The notes beneath the pieces were generated by a model. The model saw only the letters and a list, made by a program, of their open reading frames with translations, was not told the origin of the DNA and ran no database searches. Shown one piece after another: positions 21,035 through 31,406 of a DNA stretch of 64,000 bases. The DNA is from Sulfurimicrobium lacus (lineage in GTDB: Bacteria > Pseudomonadota > Gammaproteobacteria > Burkholderiales > Sulfuricellaceae): assembly GCF_011764585.1 (NCBI RefSeq), contig NZ_AP022853.1, positions 3,319,501 through 3,383,500 on the forward strand. Direction: 5' to 3'. Position 1 is the first letter of the stretch; each line of letters opens with the position of its first letter. Both the position numbers and the translations under genes were made by a program.

Positions 21035-21342
21035 TGCACGTTGCTGCCGGTTTCCTTGTGAGCGCTGCGCACGGCCTTCTTCATGCTCTTGTAAAGGTCG
21101 GCGTGGGCCCGCTTCATGTACTCCACGATCTCGAAATCCTCACGCTTCACTTTGGAGAGATCGACTTGCTCCATATGCACCAGGCGCAGCAATTCCCGCA
21201 CCGGCTTGGGCATGTCGCGCCCGCTTTCATAGCGCGAACCGCCGCTCTGGGTCACACCGATCTTGGTCCAGAACTCCTGCTGGTTCATGCCGAGTTTGCG
21301 GCGAATTTCACGCGGGTTAGTAATTTTCTCGAAAAGTTTCAT
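21031..21342 (-). CDS. Small helix-turn-helix (XRE-like) DNA-binding protein
   Basis: 103 aa. An N-terminal HTH of the Cro/C1 type covers about 10-62 (REIRRKLGMNQQEFWTKIGVTQSGGSRYESGRDMP), then a basic, helical tail rich in Lys and His (MKRAHADLYKSMKKAV). A chromosomal regulator rather than a phage repressor, judging from the core neighbourhood. It converges on the radical SAM gene and the two stops overlap by 4 bases. Target unknown. Confidence 0.83.
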   Translation of the reverse strand: MKLFEKITNPREIRRKLGMNQQEFWTKIGVTQSGGSRYESGRDMPKPVRELLRLVHMEQVDLSKVKREDFEIVEYMKRAHADLYKSMKKAVRSAHKETGSNVH

Positions 21343-21556
21343 GGTTCAGCACCTCAAGCAAATGATTTAAATGAATTGTTCGGCCGACGCCTGACAAATG
21401 ACAGGAAAATAATAACACAGAATAATGGTTTTCCCTATAGACAGGATAAATTTTTTTGTGGTACGGGGCGAGCATAATGCCAATGGATTAGCAACAATAC
21501 GCTCTCGTTTTCTCACTGTAAATAAGCTAAAATTCCCAATTTTTGCAGAGCACGCA

Positions 21557-22807
21557 ATGGCACTGATCGTACAGAAATACGGGGGCACTTCGGTCGGCAA
21601 CCCCGAACGGATAAAGAATGTCGCCCGGCGCGTGGCGCGCTTCCGCGGCCTCGGTCACCAGGTCGTGGTGGTGGTATCGGCCATGAGCGGCGAAACCAAC
21701 CGCCTGCTGGCGCTGGCCAAGGAAATCCAGAGCACGCCCGACCCGCGCGAACTTGATGTCATGGTCTCCACCGGAGAACAGGTAACCATCGCCCTGCTCG
21801 CCATGGCGCTCAAGGATCTGGGCCTCAAGGCCAAAAGCTATACCGGCGCACAGGTGCGAATCGTCACCGACGACGCGCACACCAAGGCACGCATCGTTTC
21901 GATTGACGACAACAAAATCCATGCCGATCTCGATGCAGGCCACGTGGTCGTGGTCGCGGGCTTTCAGGGCGTGGACGAAGACGGCAACATCACCACCCTC
22001 GGCCGCGGCGGCTCGGACACCACCGGCGTTGCGCTGGCGGCCGCGCTCAAGGCCGACGAGTGCCAGATCTATACCGATGTGGACGGCGTCTATACCACCG
22101 ATCCGCGCATCGTGCCGGAGGCACGCCGCCTGGACACCATCACCTTCGAGGAAATGCTGGAACTGGCCAGCCTCGGTTCAAAGGTGCTGCAGATCCGCTC
22201 GGTGGAATTCGCCGGCAAATACAAGGTAAAACTGCGCGTGCTCTCCAGCTTCGAAGAAGGCGGCGATGGCACGCTGATTACATTTGAGGACGACGATAAA
22301 ATGGAAAAAGCGATTATTTCGGGCATCGCGTTCAATCGCGATGAAGCAAAAATCACCGTGCTAGGCGTACCCGACCGCCCGGGAATTGCTTACCAGATTC
22401 TGGGGCCGGTGGCGGAAGCCAACATCGACGTGGACATGATCATCCAGAACGTCGGCGCTGACGGCACCACCGATTTCACCTTCACGGTGCACCGTAACGA
22501 GTACGCAAAGGCCATCGCCATCCTGAAAGGGGTTCAGGCCCATATCGGCGCCCGTGAAGTAGTCGGCGACGAAAAAATCGCCAAGGTATCGGTAGTAGGC
22601 GTCGGCATGCGTTCCCACGTCGGCATCGCCAGCGCCATGTTCCGCACCCTGGCGGAAGAGGGCATCAACATCCAGATGATCTCCACCTCGGAAATCAAGA
22701 TCTCCGTAGTGATCGACGAAAAATATCTGGAACTTGCCGTGCGCGTCCTGCACAAGGCATTCAACCTGGATGAAAGCAGCACACCGCTGCTGACCACAAG
22801 CAAGTAA
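21557..22807 (+). CDS. lysC: Aspartate kinase
   Basis: 416 aa from the ATG at 21557, which gives the family N-terminus [15 protein letters not shown]; an upstream in-frame extension is rejected. Amino-acid kinase domain about 1-245 ([23 protein letters not shown]) and two C-terminal ACT domains about 265-405 ([43 protein letters not shown]). It phosphorylates aspartate as the first step to lysine, methionine and threonine and is expected to be feedback-inhibited through the ACT domains. Followed by a clear terminator. Confidence 0.97.
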   Translation: MALIVQKYGGTSVGNPERIKNVARRVARFRGLGHQVVVVVSAMSGETNRLLALAKEIQSTPDPRELDVMVSTGEQVTIALLAMALKDLGLKAKSYTGAQVRIVTDDAHTKARIVSIDDNKIHADLDAGHVVVVAGFQGVDEDGNITTLGRGGSDTTGVALAAALKADECQIYTDVDGVYTTDPRIVPEARRLDTITFEEMLELASLGSKVLQIRSVEFAGKYKVKLRVLSSFEEGGDGTLITFEDDDKMEKAIISGIAFNRDEAKITVLGVPDRPGIAYQILGPVAEANIDVDMIIQNVGADGTTDFTFTVHRNEYAKAIAILKGVQAHIGAREVVGDEKIAKVSVVGVGMRSHVGIASAMFRTLAEEGINIQMISTSEIKISVVIDEKYLELAVRVLHKAFNLDESSTPLLTTSK

Positions 22808-22815
22808 CACCGAAT

Positions 22816-22841
22816 GAAGGGGCTTACCGCCCCTTCTTTTT
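22816..22841 (+). terminator. Rho-independent terminator after lysC
   Basis: GAAGGGGC (22816-22823), loop TTACC, GCCCCTTC (22829-22836), then TTTTT. It lies 8 bases after the lysC stop and separates it from accA. Confidence 0.92.
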
Positions 22842-22890
22842 CGCCTGTCAGCTCTGTATCATGCATTTCACCTTTAGGTAACGTCCGCCC

Positions 22891-23830
<940 letters not shown>

Positions 23831-23859
<29 letters not shown>

Positions 23860-25186
23860 CCCAGCTGCCCACGTCGCACAATTCCTAGATAAACGGATTC
23901 AACCCGGCCAACACCTTATGCTGGCATTAAGCGGCGGGGTGGACTCCGTTGTTCTGCTCGACATCCTGGCCGGCCTGCGCGAGCAGCTGCAGTTCCATCT
24001 TTCCGCCACGCACGTCAACCATCAGCTCAGTCCCCATGCGAGCGACTGGGCGGATTTCTGCGTCGCGTGCTGCCAGGACTATGGCGTTCAGCTTGAAATC
24101 GCCAGCGTCACGATCACCCCTGCCGGCGACAGCCTGGAAGCAGCGGCACGCGACGCACGGCATGCGGCGCTGGCGCGCTCCACTGCAGACTTCATCGTTC
24201 TGGCGCATCACCTCGATGACCAGGTCGAAACTCTGTTATTGCAAATGCTGCGCGGCAGTGGCGTGGCGGGCGCAAGCGCCATGGCAGAAGAAAACCGGCG
24301 TCTGCTGCGCCCGTTGCTGGAACTTCCGCGCACTGCGCTGGAACACTATGCGCGCCGGCACGATTTGGCCTGGGTGGAAGACGAAAGCAACCTGGACACG
24401 CGTTTCGACCGAAATTTCCTGCGCCACCGCCTGCTGCCCATCGTCGAGGAACGCTTCCCCGCCTACCGCGAAACGCTCTATCGCGCCAGTCGCAACTTCG
24501 CCGAAAGCGCACATCTGCAGGATGAACTGGCGCGACTGGACGGTGCAAAAGCTATCGACGCCCCAAAGCTGTCCGTCACCGCCCTGGCACATCTGCCCCC
24601 TTCCCGCGCCAGAAATCTGCTGCGCTATTACCTGAAGCAGCACGGCATCGCTGCACCCAGCGCCATCCGCCTGGAAGAGACGCTGCACCAGTTGCTTAAC
24701 GCCAAACGCGATGCCCAGATCAAAATCCCGTTCGGCGCATTCGAACTACGGCGTTCTCAGGATCGCGCCTGGGTCACCCCGGTGTTCCCCCCACCACCAC
24801 TCTCCTTGTGCTACCCGTGGCAAGGAGAGAACGAAGTCCAGCTCCCGGAATTAGGCGGACTCCTGACGTTCTGGCCGACGCACGGACAAGGCATCAGCCT
24901 CACCCGCCTGCAACAAGAGCGCGTCACGATCCGCGTCCGGCAAGGCGGGGAAAGGTTACGGCCGGACAGCACACGCCCGAGCCGCAGCCTGAAAAACCTG
25001 TTTCAGGAAACCGGCATGCCGCCCTGGTCGCGCCAAGCGCTGCCTTTGCTATACAGCGGCGAAAACCTGGCTGCGGTGGTGGGGATCGGCATAGATTGCA
25101 GGTTCCAGGCACAGCCAGGCGAACCGGGCGTAATGCTGGAATGGAATACAACCGGCAACCTTGATTACAACCGGACATCCCGATAA
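23831..25186 (+). CDS. tilS: tRNA(Ile)-lysidine synthetase
   Basis: 451 aa. PP-loop ATP pyrophosphatase motif [13 protein letters not shown] near 32-44, then [17 protein letters not shown] and [13 protein letters not shown], plus the C-terminal substrate-binding domains ([12 protein letters not shown]). It converts C34 of tRNA-Ile(CAU) to lysidine. The start at 23831 lies inside accA; an ATG at 23843 is also possible. accA-tilS pairing is common in betaproteobacteria. Confidence 0.95.
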
Positions 25187-25232
25187 CATCAGCCAAAACG
25201 GCCACACCACATAACAAGATCAGGAGAACAAA

Positions 25233-26249
25233 ATGAAACTAGGCACAATGCTGTTGATGGTTCTGGCCCTGAGCGCAAGCAGTATGGTTCAGGCCGCCGA
25301 TGAAATCGTGATCAAGTTCAGCCATGTGGTGGCGCCCGACACACCCAAGGGACGCGCGGCGGAAAAATTCAAGCAACTGGTCGAAGAACGCACCAAGGGC
25401 AAGGTAAAAGTCGAGGTATACCCCAACAGCCAGCTCTACAAGGACCGCGAAGAAATGGAAGCGCTCCAGCTCGGCGCCGTGCAGATGCTGGCCCCTTCGC
25501 TGTCGAAATTCCGTCCCATGGGCGCCCCCGAGTTCGAACTTTTCGACCTGCCCTATATTTTCCCGAATTATGAAACCGTACACCGCGTGATGGACGGCGA
25601 TGTCGGCAAGCACATGTTTGCAAAGCTCGAAACCAAGGGCCTCCACGGGCTGGCCTTCTGGGATAACGGCTTCAAACAGATGAGCGCCAACAAGCCGCTG
25701 CATACCGTCGCCGATTTCAAAGGGCTGAAAATGCGCATTCAGTCCTCCAAGGTACTCGATGCCCAGATGAAAGCCCTGGGTGCAAACCCGCAGGTCATGG
25801 CCTTCTCCGAAGTCTACACCGCACTGCAACAGGGCGTGGTGGACGGCACGGAGAACCCCCCCGACAACCTTTACACCCAGAAAATGCACGAAGTGCAGAA
25901 GCATCTGACCGTATCCGACCATGGCTTCCTGGGCTACGCCGTGATCGTCAACAAGAAATTCTGGGAAGGACTCCCGGCTGACATTCGCGCCACGCTCGAA
26001 CAGGCCATGAAGGAAGCCACTGCTTTTGAGCGCAGCATCGCCAAGGCCGAAAACGACGAAGCCCTGAACAAGGTTCGCGCCGCCAAGACCACCGAAGTCT
26101 ACATTCTCCCCAATGAGGAGCGCGCAAAATGGCGTGCCGCGCTGCTGCCGGTGCACAAGGAATTTGAAAGCTCCATCGGCAAGGACCTGATCCAGATGTC
26201 GTATGCGATCGCCGCCCAGGTGCAGAAAGAAAAAGTCGCCGCCAAATAG
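25233..26249 (+). CDS. dctP: TRAP transporter solute-binding protein (DctP family)
   Basis: 338 aa. Signal peptide (MLLMVLALSASSMVQA, cleavage about residue 21) and a DctP-type periplasmic binding fold: IKFSHVVAPDTPKG, KLVEERTKGKVKVEVYPNSQLYKDREEMEALQLG, and VDGTENPPDN near 205 in the ligand pocket; the conserved Arg that binds carboxylates is in KMRIQSS. It probably binds a C4-dicarboxylate or related organic acid; the exact substrate cannot be read. AGGAGA precedes the start. A strong hairpin (26255-26275) separates it from dctQ. Confidence 0.93.
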   Translation: MKLGTMLLMVLALSASSMVQAADEIVIKFSHVVAPDTPKGRAAEKFKQLVEERTKGKVKVEVYPNSQLYKDREEMEALQLGAVQMLAPSLSKFRPMGAPEFELFDLPYIFPNYETVHRVMDGDVGKHMFAKLETKGLHGLAFWDNGFKQMSANKPLHTVADFKGLKMRIQSSKVLDAQMKALGANPQVMAFSEVYTALQQGVVDGTENPPDNLYTQKMHEVQKHLTVSDHGFLGYAVIVNKKFWEGLPADIRATLEQAMKEATAFERSIAKAENDEALNKVRAAKTTEVYILPNEERAKWRAALLPVHKEFESSIGKDLIQMSYAIAAQVQKEKVAAK

Positions 26250-26254
26250 GCGCT

Positions 26255-26275
26255 CCCCGGGCCTCAGGCCCGGGG
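26255..26275 (+). terminator. GC-rich hairpin between dctP and dctQ
   Basis: CCCCGGGCC (26255-26263), loop TCA, GGCCCGGGG (26267-26275), with no T-run. Located just after the dctP stop. It probably protects the dctP message from 3' decay or partly attenuates dctQM, so that binding protein exceeds permease. Confidence 0.6.
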
Positions 26276-26287
26276 GCATCCTCAACC

Positions 26288-26815
26288 ATGTTCAACCGCT
26301 TCCTCAACCACCTTGAAGAATGGCTGATCAGCTCCTTCATGGCTGCCGCCACTCTGGTGGCCTTTGCCGCGGTGGTGATGAGATACACCACTGGCGGCGG
26401 CATCAGCTGGGCGCAGGAACTCACCATCTACCTATTTATCTGGATGGCGAAATTCGGCGCCGCCTACGGGGTGCGAACCGGAATCCATATCGGCGTGGAT
26501 TTCGTGGTCAATGCTGCGAACCCGCCGATCAGGCGCATTCTGATCATCACCGCCATGTCGCTGGGCGTGACGTTCACCGGGGTAATCGCTTTTTTCGGCG
26601 CGCGCTGGGTCATCTTCATCTACGGCACGGGCCAGGTATCGCCCGACCTCGAATGGCCAATGTGGATCATTTACCTGGCAATCCCTCTCGGCTCAGGCCT
26701 GATGTGCTACCGCTTTATTCAGGCCATGATTCTCTTCCTGAAAACCGGCCTTCTCCATAGTCATACCCAAGGCATGGCAGGAGCTGCCCAGGAAGAGAAG
26801 GAAGCGTTGCCATGA
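26288..26815 (+). CDS. dctQ: TRAP transporter small permease (DctQ family)
   Basis: 175 aa, four predicted membrane segments (about 15-38, 48-70, 88-110, 128-152), with the small-subunit signature GGGISWAQELTIYLFIWMAKFGAAYGVR around 37-64. Couples with DctM in a sodium- or proton-driven uptake system. The 3' end overlaps dctM by 4 bases (ATGA). Confidence 0.92.
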   Translation: MFNRFLNHLEEWLISSFMAAATLVAFAAVVMRYTTGGGISWAQELTIYLFIWMAKFGAAYGVRTGIHIGVDFVVNAANPPIRRILIITAMSLGVTFTGVIAFFGARWVIFIYGTGQVSPDLEWPMWIIYLAIPLGSGLMCYRFIQAMILFLKTGLLHSHTQGMAGAAQEEKEALP

Positions 26816-28101
26816 CCTTCCTTCTAATCATCTCCATCCTGCTATTGCTGCTCATCACCAGCACGCCGATTTCGATCGCGCTGGGCATGACCGTGCTGGT
26901 GTTCCTGCTGGGCTTTTCCTCTTTCTCGTTCGATACCGTCAACATCATTTCCCAGCGCCTGTTCACCGGCCTGGAAAGCTTTGCCATCATGGCGGTACCG
27001 TTCTTCGTCCTGTCCGGCCAATTCTTGATCGACGGAAAAATCGCCTCACGCATTATCCGTTTCGCTAACAACCTGGTGGGATGGATGCCGGGCGGCATGG
27101 CGATGGCGTCGGTGCTGGCGTGCGCATTCTTCGCCACCATCTCCGGCTCCAGTCCGGCCACCGTCATGGCGATCGGCTCGGTAATGCTGCCCGCCATGGT
27201 GAAAGCCGGTTATCCGAAACGCTTCGGTGTGGGCGTGATCACCACCTCCGGGTCGCTGGGCATCCTGATACCGCCTTCCATCGTGATGATCATTTATGCC
27301 GTCGCCACCTCGGAGAGCGCCGGGAAGCTGTTTATCGCCGGCATCGTCCCCGGCGCCCTACTCGCCATCATCATGATGGGACTGGTGTTCATCCAGGCCA
27401 AGCGGCATGGCTTCCCGACCCAGCCCAAGCCGACGGCAAAGGAATTCTGGGACTCACTCAAGGACGCGTGGGGCGGATTGTTCCTCGTGGTGATCATCAT
27501 CGGCGGCATCTACGGCGGCATTTTCACCCCCACCGAAGCGGCGGCGGTCGCCGCGGTTTATGCGTTCCTTGCCGCCATGTTCTTTTATGGCGACCTGAAG
27601 TGGAAAGACGTTCCCAAGGTTCTGCTGAAGGCAGCCAACACCAGCGCGATGCTGCTTTACATCATCACCAACGCCATTCTGTTCTCGTTCCTGCTCACCT
27701 CCGAACAGATCCCGCAGGCGATGTCTTCCTGGGTACTGGCACAAAACCTGGAGCCGTGGATGTTCCTGCTGGTGGTGAACCTCGCCCTGCTCGCCGCGGG
27801 GCAGTTCATGGAACCCAGTTCCATCGTCCTGATCCTGGCACCACTGTTTCTGCCCATCGCGAAATCATTGGGCATCGACCCCATCCACCTCGGCATCATC
27901 ATGGTGGTCAACATGGAAATCGGCATGATTCACCCGCCGGTCGGCCTGAACCTGTTTGTTGCCAGCCATCTGGCCAAAATGGGTCTGACTGAGGTTTCAC
28001 TCGCCACCCTGCCATGGGTTGGTTTCATGTTGCTCTACCTGATCCTGATCACCTACGTGCCGGCCATTTCCCTCTGGCTGCCGAACCTGCTCTACCGCTA
28101 A
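26812..28101 (+). CDS. dctM: TRAP transporter large permease (DctM family)
   Basis: 429 aa, about 12 membrane segments. DctM landmarks: FSGLESF-like LFTGLESFAIMAVPFFVLSG near 50, SGSSPATVMAIGSVMLPAM, GSLGILIPPSIVMIIYA and EPSSIVLILAPLFLPIA. It forms the transport channel of the TRAP system with DctQ. Last gene of dctPQM; no convincing terminator follows before the Pho-box at 28128. Confidence 0.95.
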   Translation: MTFLLIISILLLLLITSTPISIALGMTVLVFLLGFSSFSFDTVNIISQRLFTGLESFAIMAVPFFVLSGQFLIDGKIASRIIRFANNLVGWMPGGMAMASVLACAFFATISGSSPATVMAIGSVMLPAMVKAGYPKRFGVGVITTSGSLGILIPPSIVMIIYAVATSESAGKLFIAGIVPGALLAIIMMGLVFIQAKRHGFPTQPKPTAKEFWDSLKDAWGGLFLVVIIIGGIYGGIFTPTEAAAVAAVYAFLAAMFFYGDLKWKDVPKVLLKAANTSAMLLYIITNAILFSFLLTSEQIPQAMSSWVLAQNLEPWMFLLVVNLALLAAGQFMEPSSIVLILAPLFLPIAKSLGIDPIHLGIIMVVNMEIGMIHPPVGLNLFVASHLAKMGLTEVSLATLPWVGFMLLYLILITYVPAISLWLPNLLYR

Positions 28102-28127
28102 TACCGCACCTAGCACGCCGCGGGGAA

Positions 28128-28161
28128 ATGTCACATTTCTGTCACATTCGTCCGCTAACCT
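28128..28161 (+). promoter_or_regulatory. Pho box and -10 element upstream of the EAL-CBS-GGDEF gene
   Basis: Two 7-mers TGTCACA (28129-28135 and 28140-28146) separated by TTTC, which is the 11-base repeat spacing bound by PhoB. Against the E. coli consensus CTGTCATAWAWCTGTCAYN the 19 bases at 28128-28146 match at 15 positions (hand alignment). A TAACCT -10-like element lies at 28156-28161, nine bases after the second half-site, where PhoB-activated promoters place it. The gene start at 28194 is 32 bases further on. Confidence 0.75.
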
Positions 28162-28193
28162 GTGCGACCTGTTCTTCCAACGATGAGACCTTT

Positions 28194-30023
28194 ATGGACC
28201 TGGCCGAGCCTCGGCTTCTGCAAATCGGCCCGCGCAATGGGCACGAGCAACCACCCGCATCGGAAAGTGAAAATCTGCAAAGACTCGACGAGATTCTCGC
28301 CAAACGCCAATTGACGCCTTTTTTCCAGCCCATCCTCAACCTTGCCAGCGGCCAGATATTCGGCTACGAAGGCCTGATCCGCGGCCCTTCCGACAGCCCG
28401 TTGCACTCCCCCGCCAATCTGTTCAAGGCCGCCGAGATGGGCAACCGCCTGGCGGACCTGGAGCGGCTGTGCCGCCTGGTCACCCTCGAGAATTTCGTCA
28501 AGCAGCAGTTGCCGGGACGACTGTTCCTTAACGTCAGTCCCGAATGCCTGCTGCAGTCGGATTTTCGCCAGGGGGAAACGCTGCGCCTGATTCACCAACT
28601 CGATCTGAATCCGTCCCGGGTAGTGATTGAACTCACGGAAAACAAGCCGATCTACGATTACAACCTGCTGCGCGAAGCCGTCCACCACTACCGCTCCATG
28701 GGGTTTGAAATTGCCATGGACGACCTCGGCGCCGGATTCTCCAGCCTGCGCCTGTGGTCGGAACTGCGCCCGGAATTCGTCAAGATCGACATGCACTTCG
28801 TGCAGGGCATCAACCAGGATCCGGTCAAGCTCCAGTTCGTGCGCTCCATTCAGGTCATCGCGGAAAGCCTCGGCACACACGTGATTGCCGAAGGCATAGA
28901 AACGCAGGCTGAGCTCAATGTCGTCCACGATCTCGGCATCGCCTTCGGGCAGGGATACCATATCGCCCGCCCCAGGGCGATTCCGCCGCTGTCTGCGCCT
29001 GCCGAAGTAGTGGACAGTCTGAAGCACAACCATATCGCGGTTTATCCACAAAACAACCCGCTGCACAAAGCCGTCACCGCACGCAAACTGCTGCGCACGG
29101 TTCCCACCGTTACGGACACCACGACGGCCGAGGCGGTTTACCAGATATTCACCCGCGATCCGGAGTTGCATGTCCTGCCGGTTGTAAAGGACGGACGGCC
29201 GCTCGGCCTGATCAGCCGCTTTTCCCTGCTCGACCGCTTCGCCCAGCCGTACCAGCGCGAGCTTTATGGCAGAAAGTCCTGCACCCGCTTCATGGACAAC
29301 CATCCGCTGATGGTTGAGCAGTCCCTCAGCCTGCAGGAACTCAGCCGCATGGTGGCCGAGGGCGAGCGCCGCCACCTTGCGGATGGCTTCATCATCACCG
29401 AGGCGGGGCAATTCCTCGGGGTAGGCAGCAGCCAGGACCTGATCCGCGAAATCACCGAACTGCAACTGCAGTCGGCCCGCTATGCCAACCCCCTGACCAT
29501 GCTGCCGGGCAACGTGCCGATCAACGAACACATCGAACGCCTGCTGCAGAGCGGCAGCGCCTTCGTGGTGTGCTATTGCGACCTCGACAATTTCAAGCCC
29601 TTCAACGACCGCTACGGCTATCGCAAGGGTGACGACATGATCCAGCTGGTGGCCGGAATACTGCGCGAGACCAGCGATCCGGAACGGGATTTCGTCGGCC
29701 ATATCGGCGGCGACGATTTCGTGACGATCTTCCAGAGCGACGACTGGGAATGGCGCTGCCAACAGGCGTTGCGCCGTTTCGACGCGGCGGTCCAGGATCT
29801 GTTCGACAGTGCGGACAAAACGAGCGGCGGCTTTCATGCGCAAAGCCGGCAGGGCGAGGCGCTGTTTTTCCCGCTCACCAGCCTGTCCATCGGCGCGGTC
29901 CCTGTCATCCGCGGCGCTTACCGCTCGCACCACGACATCGCGGCAGCGGCGGCCGAAGCCAAAAAGCAGGCCAAGCTGGGGGCGGGCAACACCCTTTTCA
30001 TCGAGCGCCGCAACGTTTCATAG
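28194..30023 (+). CDS. EAL-CBS-CBS-GGDEF cyclic-di-GMP protein, probably in the Pho regulon
   Basis: 609 aa from the ATG at 28194; upstream in-frame ATGs lie in dctM or in the Pho box and are rejected. EAL domain about 38-265: EGL at 59-61, ELTE at 146-149, DD at 176-177, K197 and E233 retain the catalytic set for c-di-GMP hydrolysis. Two CBS motifs follow (about 295-345 and 365-420), a nucleotide-sensing module. The C-terminal GGDEF domain (about 440-600) has GGDDF at 505-509, so the catalytic Glu is Asp, which may weaken or abolish cyclase activity. No membrane segment. It precedes pstS and has its own Pho box, so phosphate limitation may control c-di-GMP through it. Confidence 0.92.
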   Translation: MDLAEPRLLQIGPRNGHEQPPASESENLQRLDEILAKRQLTPFFQPILNLASGQIFGYEGLIRGPSDSPLHSPANLFKAAEMGNRLADLERLCRLVTLENFVKQQLPGRLFLNVSPECLLQSDFRQGETLRLIHQLDLNPSRVVIELTENKPIYDYNLLREAVHHYRSMGFEIAMDDLGAGFSSLRLWSELRPEFVKIDMHFVQGINQDPVKLQFVRSIQVIAESLGTHVIAEGIETQAELNVVHDLGIAFGQGYHIARPRAIPPLSAPAEVVDSLKHNHIAVYPQNNPLHKAVTARKLLRTVPTVTDTTTAEAVYQIFTRDPELHVLPVVKDGRPLGLISRFSLLDRFAQPYQRELYGRKSCTRFMDNHPLMVEQSLSLQELSRMVAEGERRHLADGFIITEAGQFLGVGSSQDLIREITELQLQSARYANPLTMLPGNVPINEHIERLLQSGSAFVVCYCDLDNFKPFNDRYGYRKGDDMIQLVAGILRETSDPERDFVGHIGGDDFVTIFQSDDWEWRCQQALRRFDAAVQDLFDSADKTSGGFHAQSRQGEALFFPLTSLSIGAVPVIRGAYRSHHDIAAAAAEAKKQAKLGAGNTLFIERRNVS

Positions 30024-30047
30024 CGGGCCGCGCGGAACGTGAATCCG

Positions 30048-30081
30048 AATTCATAATTCTGTAACATTGACTGACTAAACT
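30048..30081 (+). promoter_or_regulatory. Pho box and -10 element upstream of pstS
   Basis: The 19 bases at 30048-30066 match the PhoB consensus at 14 positions by hand alignment, with half-sites ATTCATA (30049-30055) and TGTAACA (30060-30066), 11 bases apart. TAAACT at 30076-30081 lies nine bases after the second half-site, the same distance as at 28128. The pstS ATG follows at 30126 with AGGAG before it. Confidence 0.8.
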
Positions 30082-30125
30082 TTATCTCCGCTATACACCC
30101 ACTTCATTCCACAGGAGAGTTCTAG

Positions 30126-31163
30126 ATGAAACTGCAATTTGGTCGTACCCTGATCGCCGCTGCAGCACTGGCTTTCAACACCGGAGCTTTTGCCGCCGAC
30201 ATTACTGGCGCCGGCGCAACCTTCCCGTACCCGATTTACGCCAAATGGGCCGACGCCTACAAGAAAGAAACGGGTATCGGCATGAATTACCAGTCCATCG
30301 GCTCCGGTGGCGGCATCAAGCAGATCAAGGCCAAGACCGTCGATTTCGGCGCGTCCGACATGCCCCTCAAATTTGAAGACCTGGAAAAAGACGGCCTGAC
30401 CCAGTTCCCCACCGTGATGGGCGGCGACATTCCCGTCTACAACCTGCCCGAAGTCAAGACCGGCGAACTTAAATTCACCGGCGAAGTGCTGGCCGACATC
30501 TTCCTCGGCAAGATCACCAAGTGGAACGATCCGAAACTGGTCGCGCTCAACAAAGGCGTCGCCCTTCCCGACCAAGCCATCACCGTGGTACATCGCTCGG
30601 ACGGTTCCGGTACCACCTTCATCTGGACCAACTATCTCTCCAAGGTGAGCGACGAGTGGAAAACCAAGGTTGGTGAAGGCACTTCCGTGCAATGGCCGAC
30701 CGGCACCGGCGGCAAGGGCAACGAAGGCGTAGCCAATTTCGTGAAGCAGATCAAAGGTTCCATCGGCTATGTCGAATATGCCTACGCCCTGCAAAACAAG
30801 ATGGCATCCGGCATGATCAAGAACCTGGACGGCAACTTCGTCAAGCCTAGCGACGTCACCTTCAAGGCCGCTGCCGCCAATGCCCACTGGGACAAAGCGC
30901 CTGGTTTCTATCAAGTGCTGACGCAACAGCCCGGCAAGGAAAGCTGGCCCATCACCGGCGCCACCTTCATCCTGATGCACAAGGCGCAGGACAATCCGGA
31001 ACAAGCCAAGAACGTCCTGAAATTCTTCGAATGGGCCTACACCAAGGGCGACAACATGGCGCTGGAACTGGACTACGTCCCGATGCCGGACAACGTCGTG
31101 AAGCTGATCGCGGGTTCCTGGAAAACCAACATCAAGGGTGCCAACGGCAAGGCCGTGTACTAA
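30126..31163 (+). CDS. pstS: Phosphate ABC transporter periplasmic binding protein PstS
   Basis: 345 aa. Signal peptide about 1-23 (cleavage after GAFA), then ITGAGATFPYPIYAKWADAY, YQSIGSGGGIKQIKAKTVDFGASDMPL and HRSDGSGTTFIWTNYLS, the phosphate-binding loops of PstS. It captures inorganic phosphate in the periplasm. AGGAG precedes the ATG. Preceded by a Pho box and followed by two hairpins before pstC, which should give an excess of PstS over the permease. Confidence 0.97.
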   Translation: MKLQFGRTLIAAAALAFNTGAFAADITGAGATFPYPIYAKWADAYKKETGIGMNYQSIGSGGGIKQIKAKTVDFGASDMPLKFEDLEKDGLTQFPTVMGGDIPVYNLPEVKTGELKFTGEVLADIFLGKITKWNDPKLVALNKGVALPDQAITVVHRSDGSGTTFIWTNYLSKVSDEWKTKVGEGTSVQWPTGTGGKGNEGVANFVKQIKGSIGYVEYAYALQNKMASGMIKNLDGNFVKPSDVTFKAAAANAHWDKAPGFYQVLTQQPGKESWPITGATFILMHKAQDNPEQAKNVLKFFEWAYTKGDNMALELDYVPMPDNVVKLIAGSWKTNIKGANGKAVY

Positions 31164-31183
31164 ACCCAGGCATCAGCGAGAAA

Positions 31184-31214
31184 AAAGGCCGGGCATGTCG
31201 TATGCCCGGCCTTT
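31184..31214 (+). terminator. Hairpin 1 in the pstS-pstC gap (attenuator)
   Basis: AAAGGCCGGGCAT (31184-31196), five-base loop, ATGCCCGGCCTTT (31202-31214): a perfect 13-bp stem ending in TTT. Probably a partial terminator and 3' stabiliser for the pstS message. Confidence 0.8.
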
Positions 31215-31227
31215 CACCGGTATGACC

Positions 31228-31274
31228 CTGAACGATTTTCAGCCCTTTCAGCAACATGGCTGAAAATCGTTCAG
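31228..31274 (+). repeat. Hairpin 2 in the pstS-pstC gap
   Basis: A perfect 17-bp inverted repeat: CTGAACGATTTTCAGCC at 31228-31244 and its complement at 31258-31274, with a 13-base loop and no T-run. Together with the hairpin just upstream it makes a tandem structure that should reduce pstCAB expression relative to pstS, or block 3' exonucleases. Confidence 0.75.
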
Positions 31275-31406
31275 TGCCATTTACGGACCAACAATAGCAT
31301 GAATACAACAAATTGCCAGGCAACCGCTAGTGCCGGGGTGCAAACTGGTTATAATCATCGGTTTACAAATCAACCTGCACTTTCTTCAGCCCTACGAAGC
31401 CAAACG

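Noticed and set aside
28155-29933. A 592-codon open frame on the minus strand opposite the EAL-CBS-GGDEF gene
   Set aside because: Antisense shadow of a clearly domain-bearing gene; no ribosome-binding site or recognisable motif.
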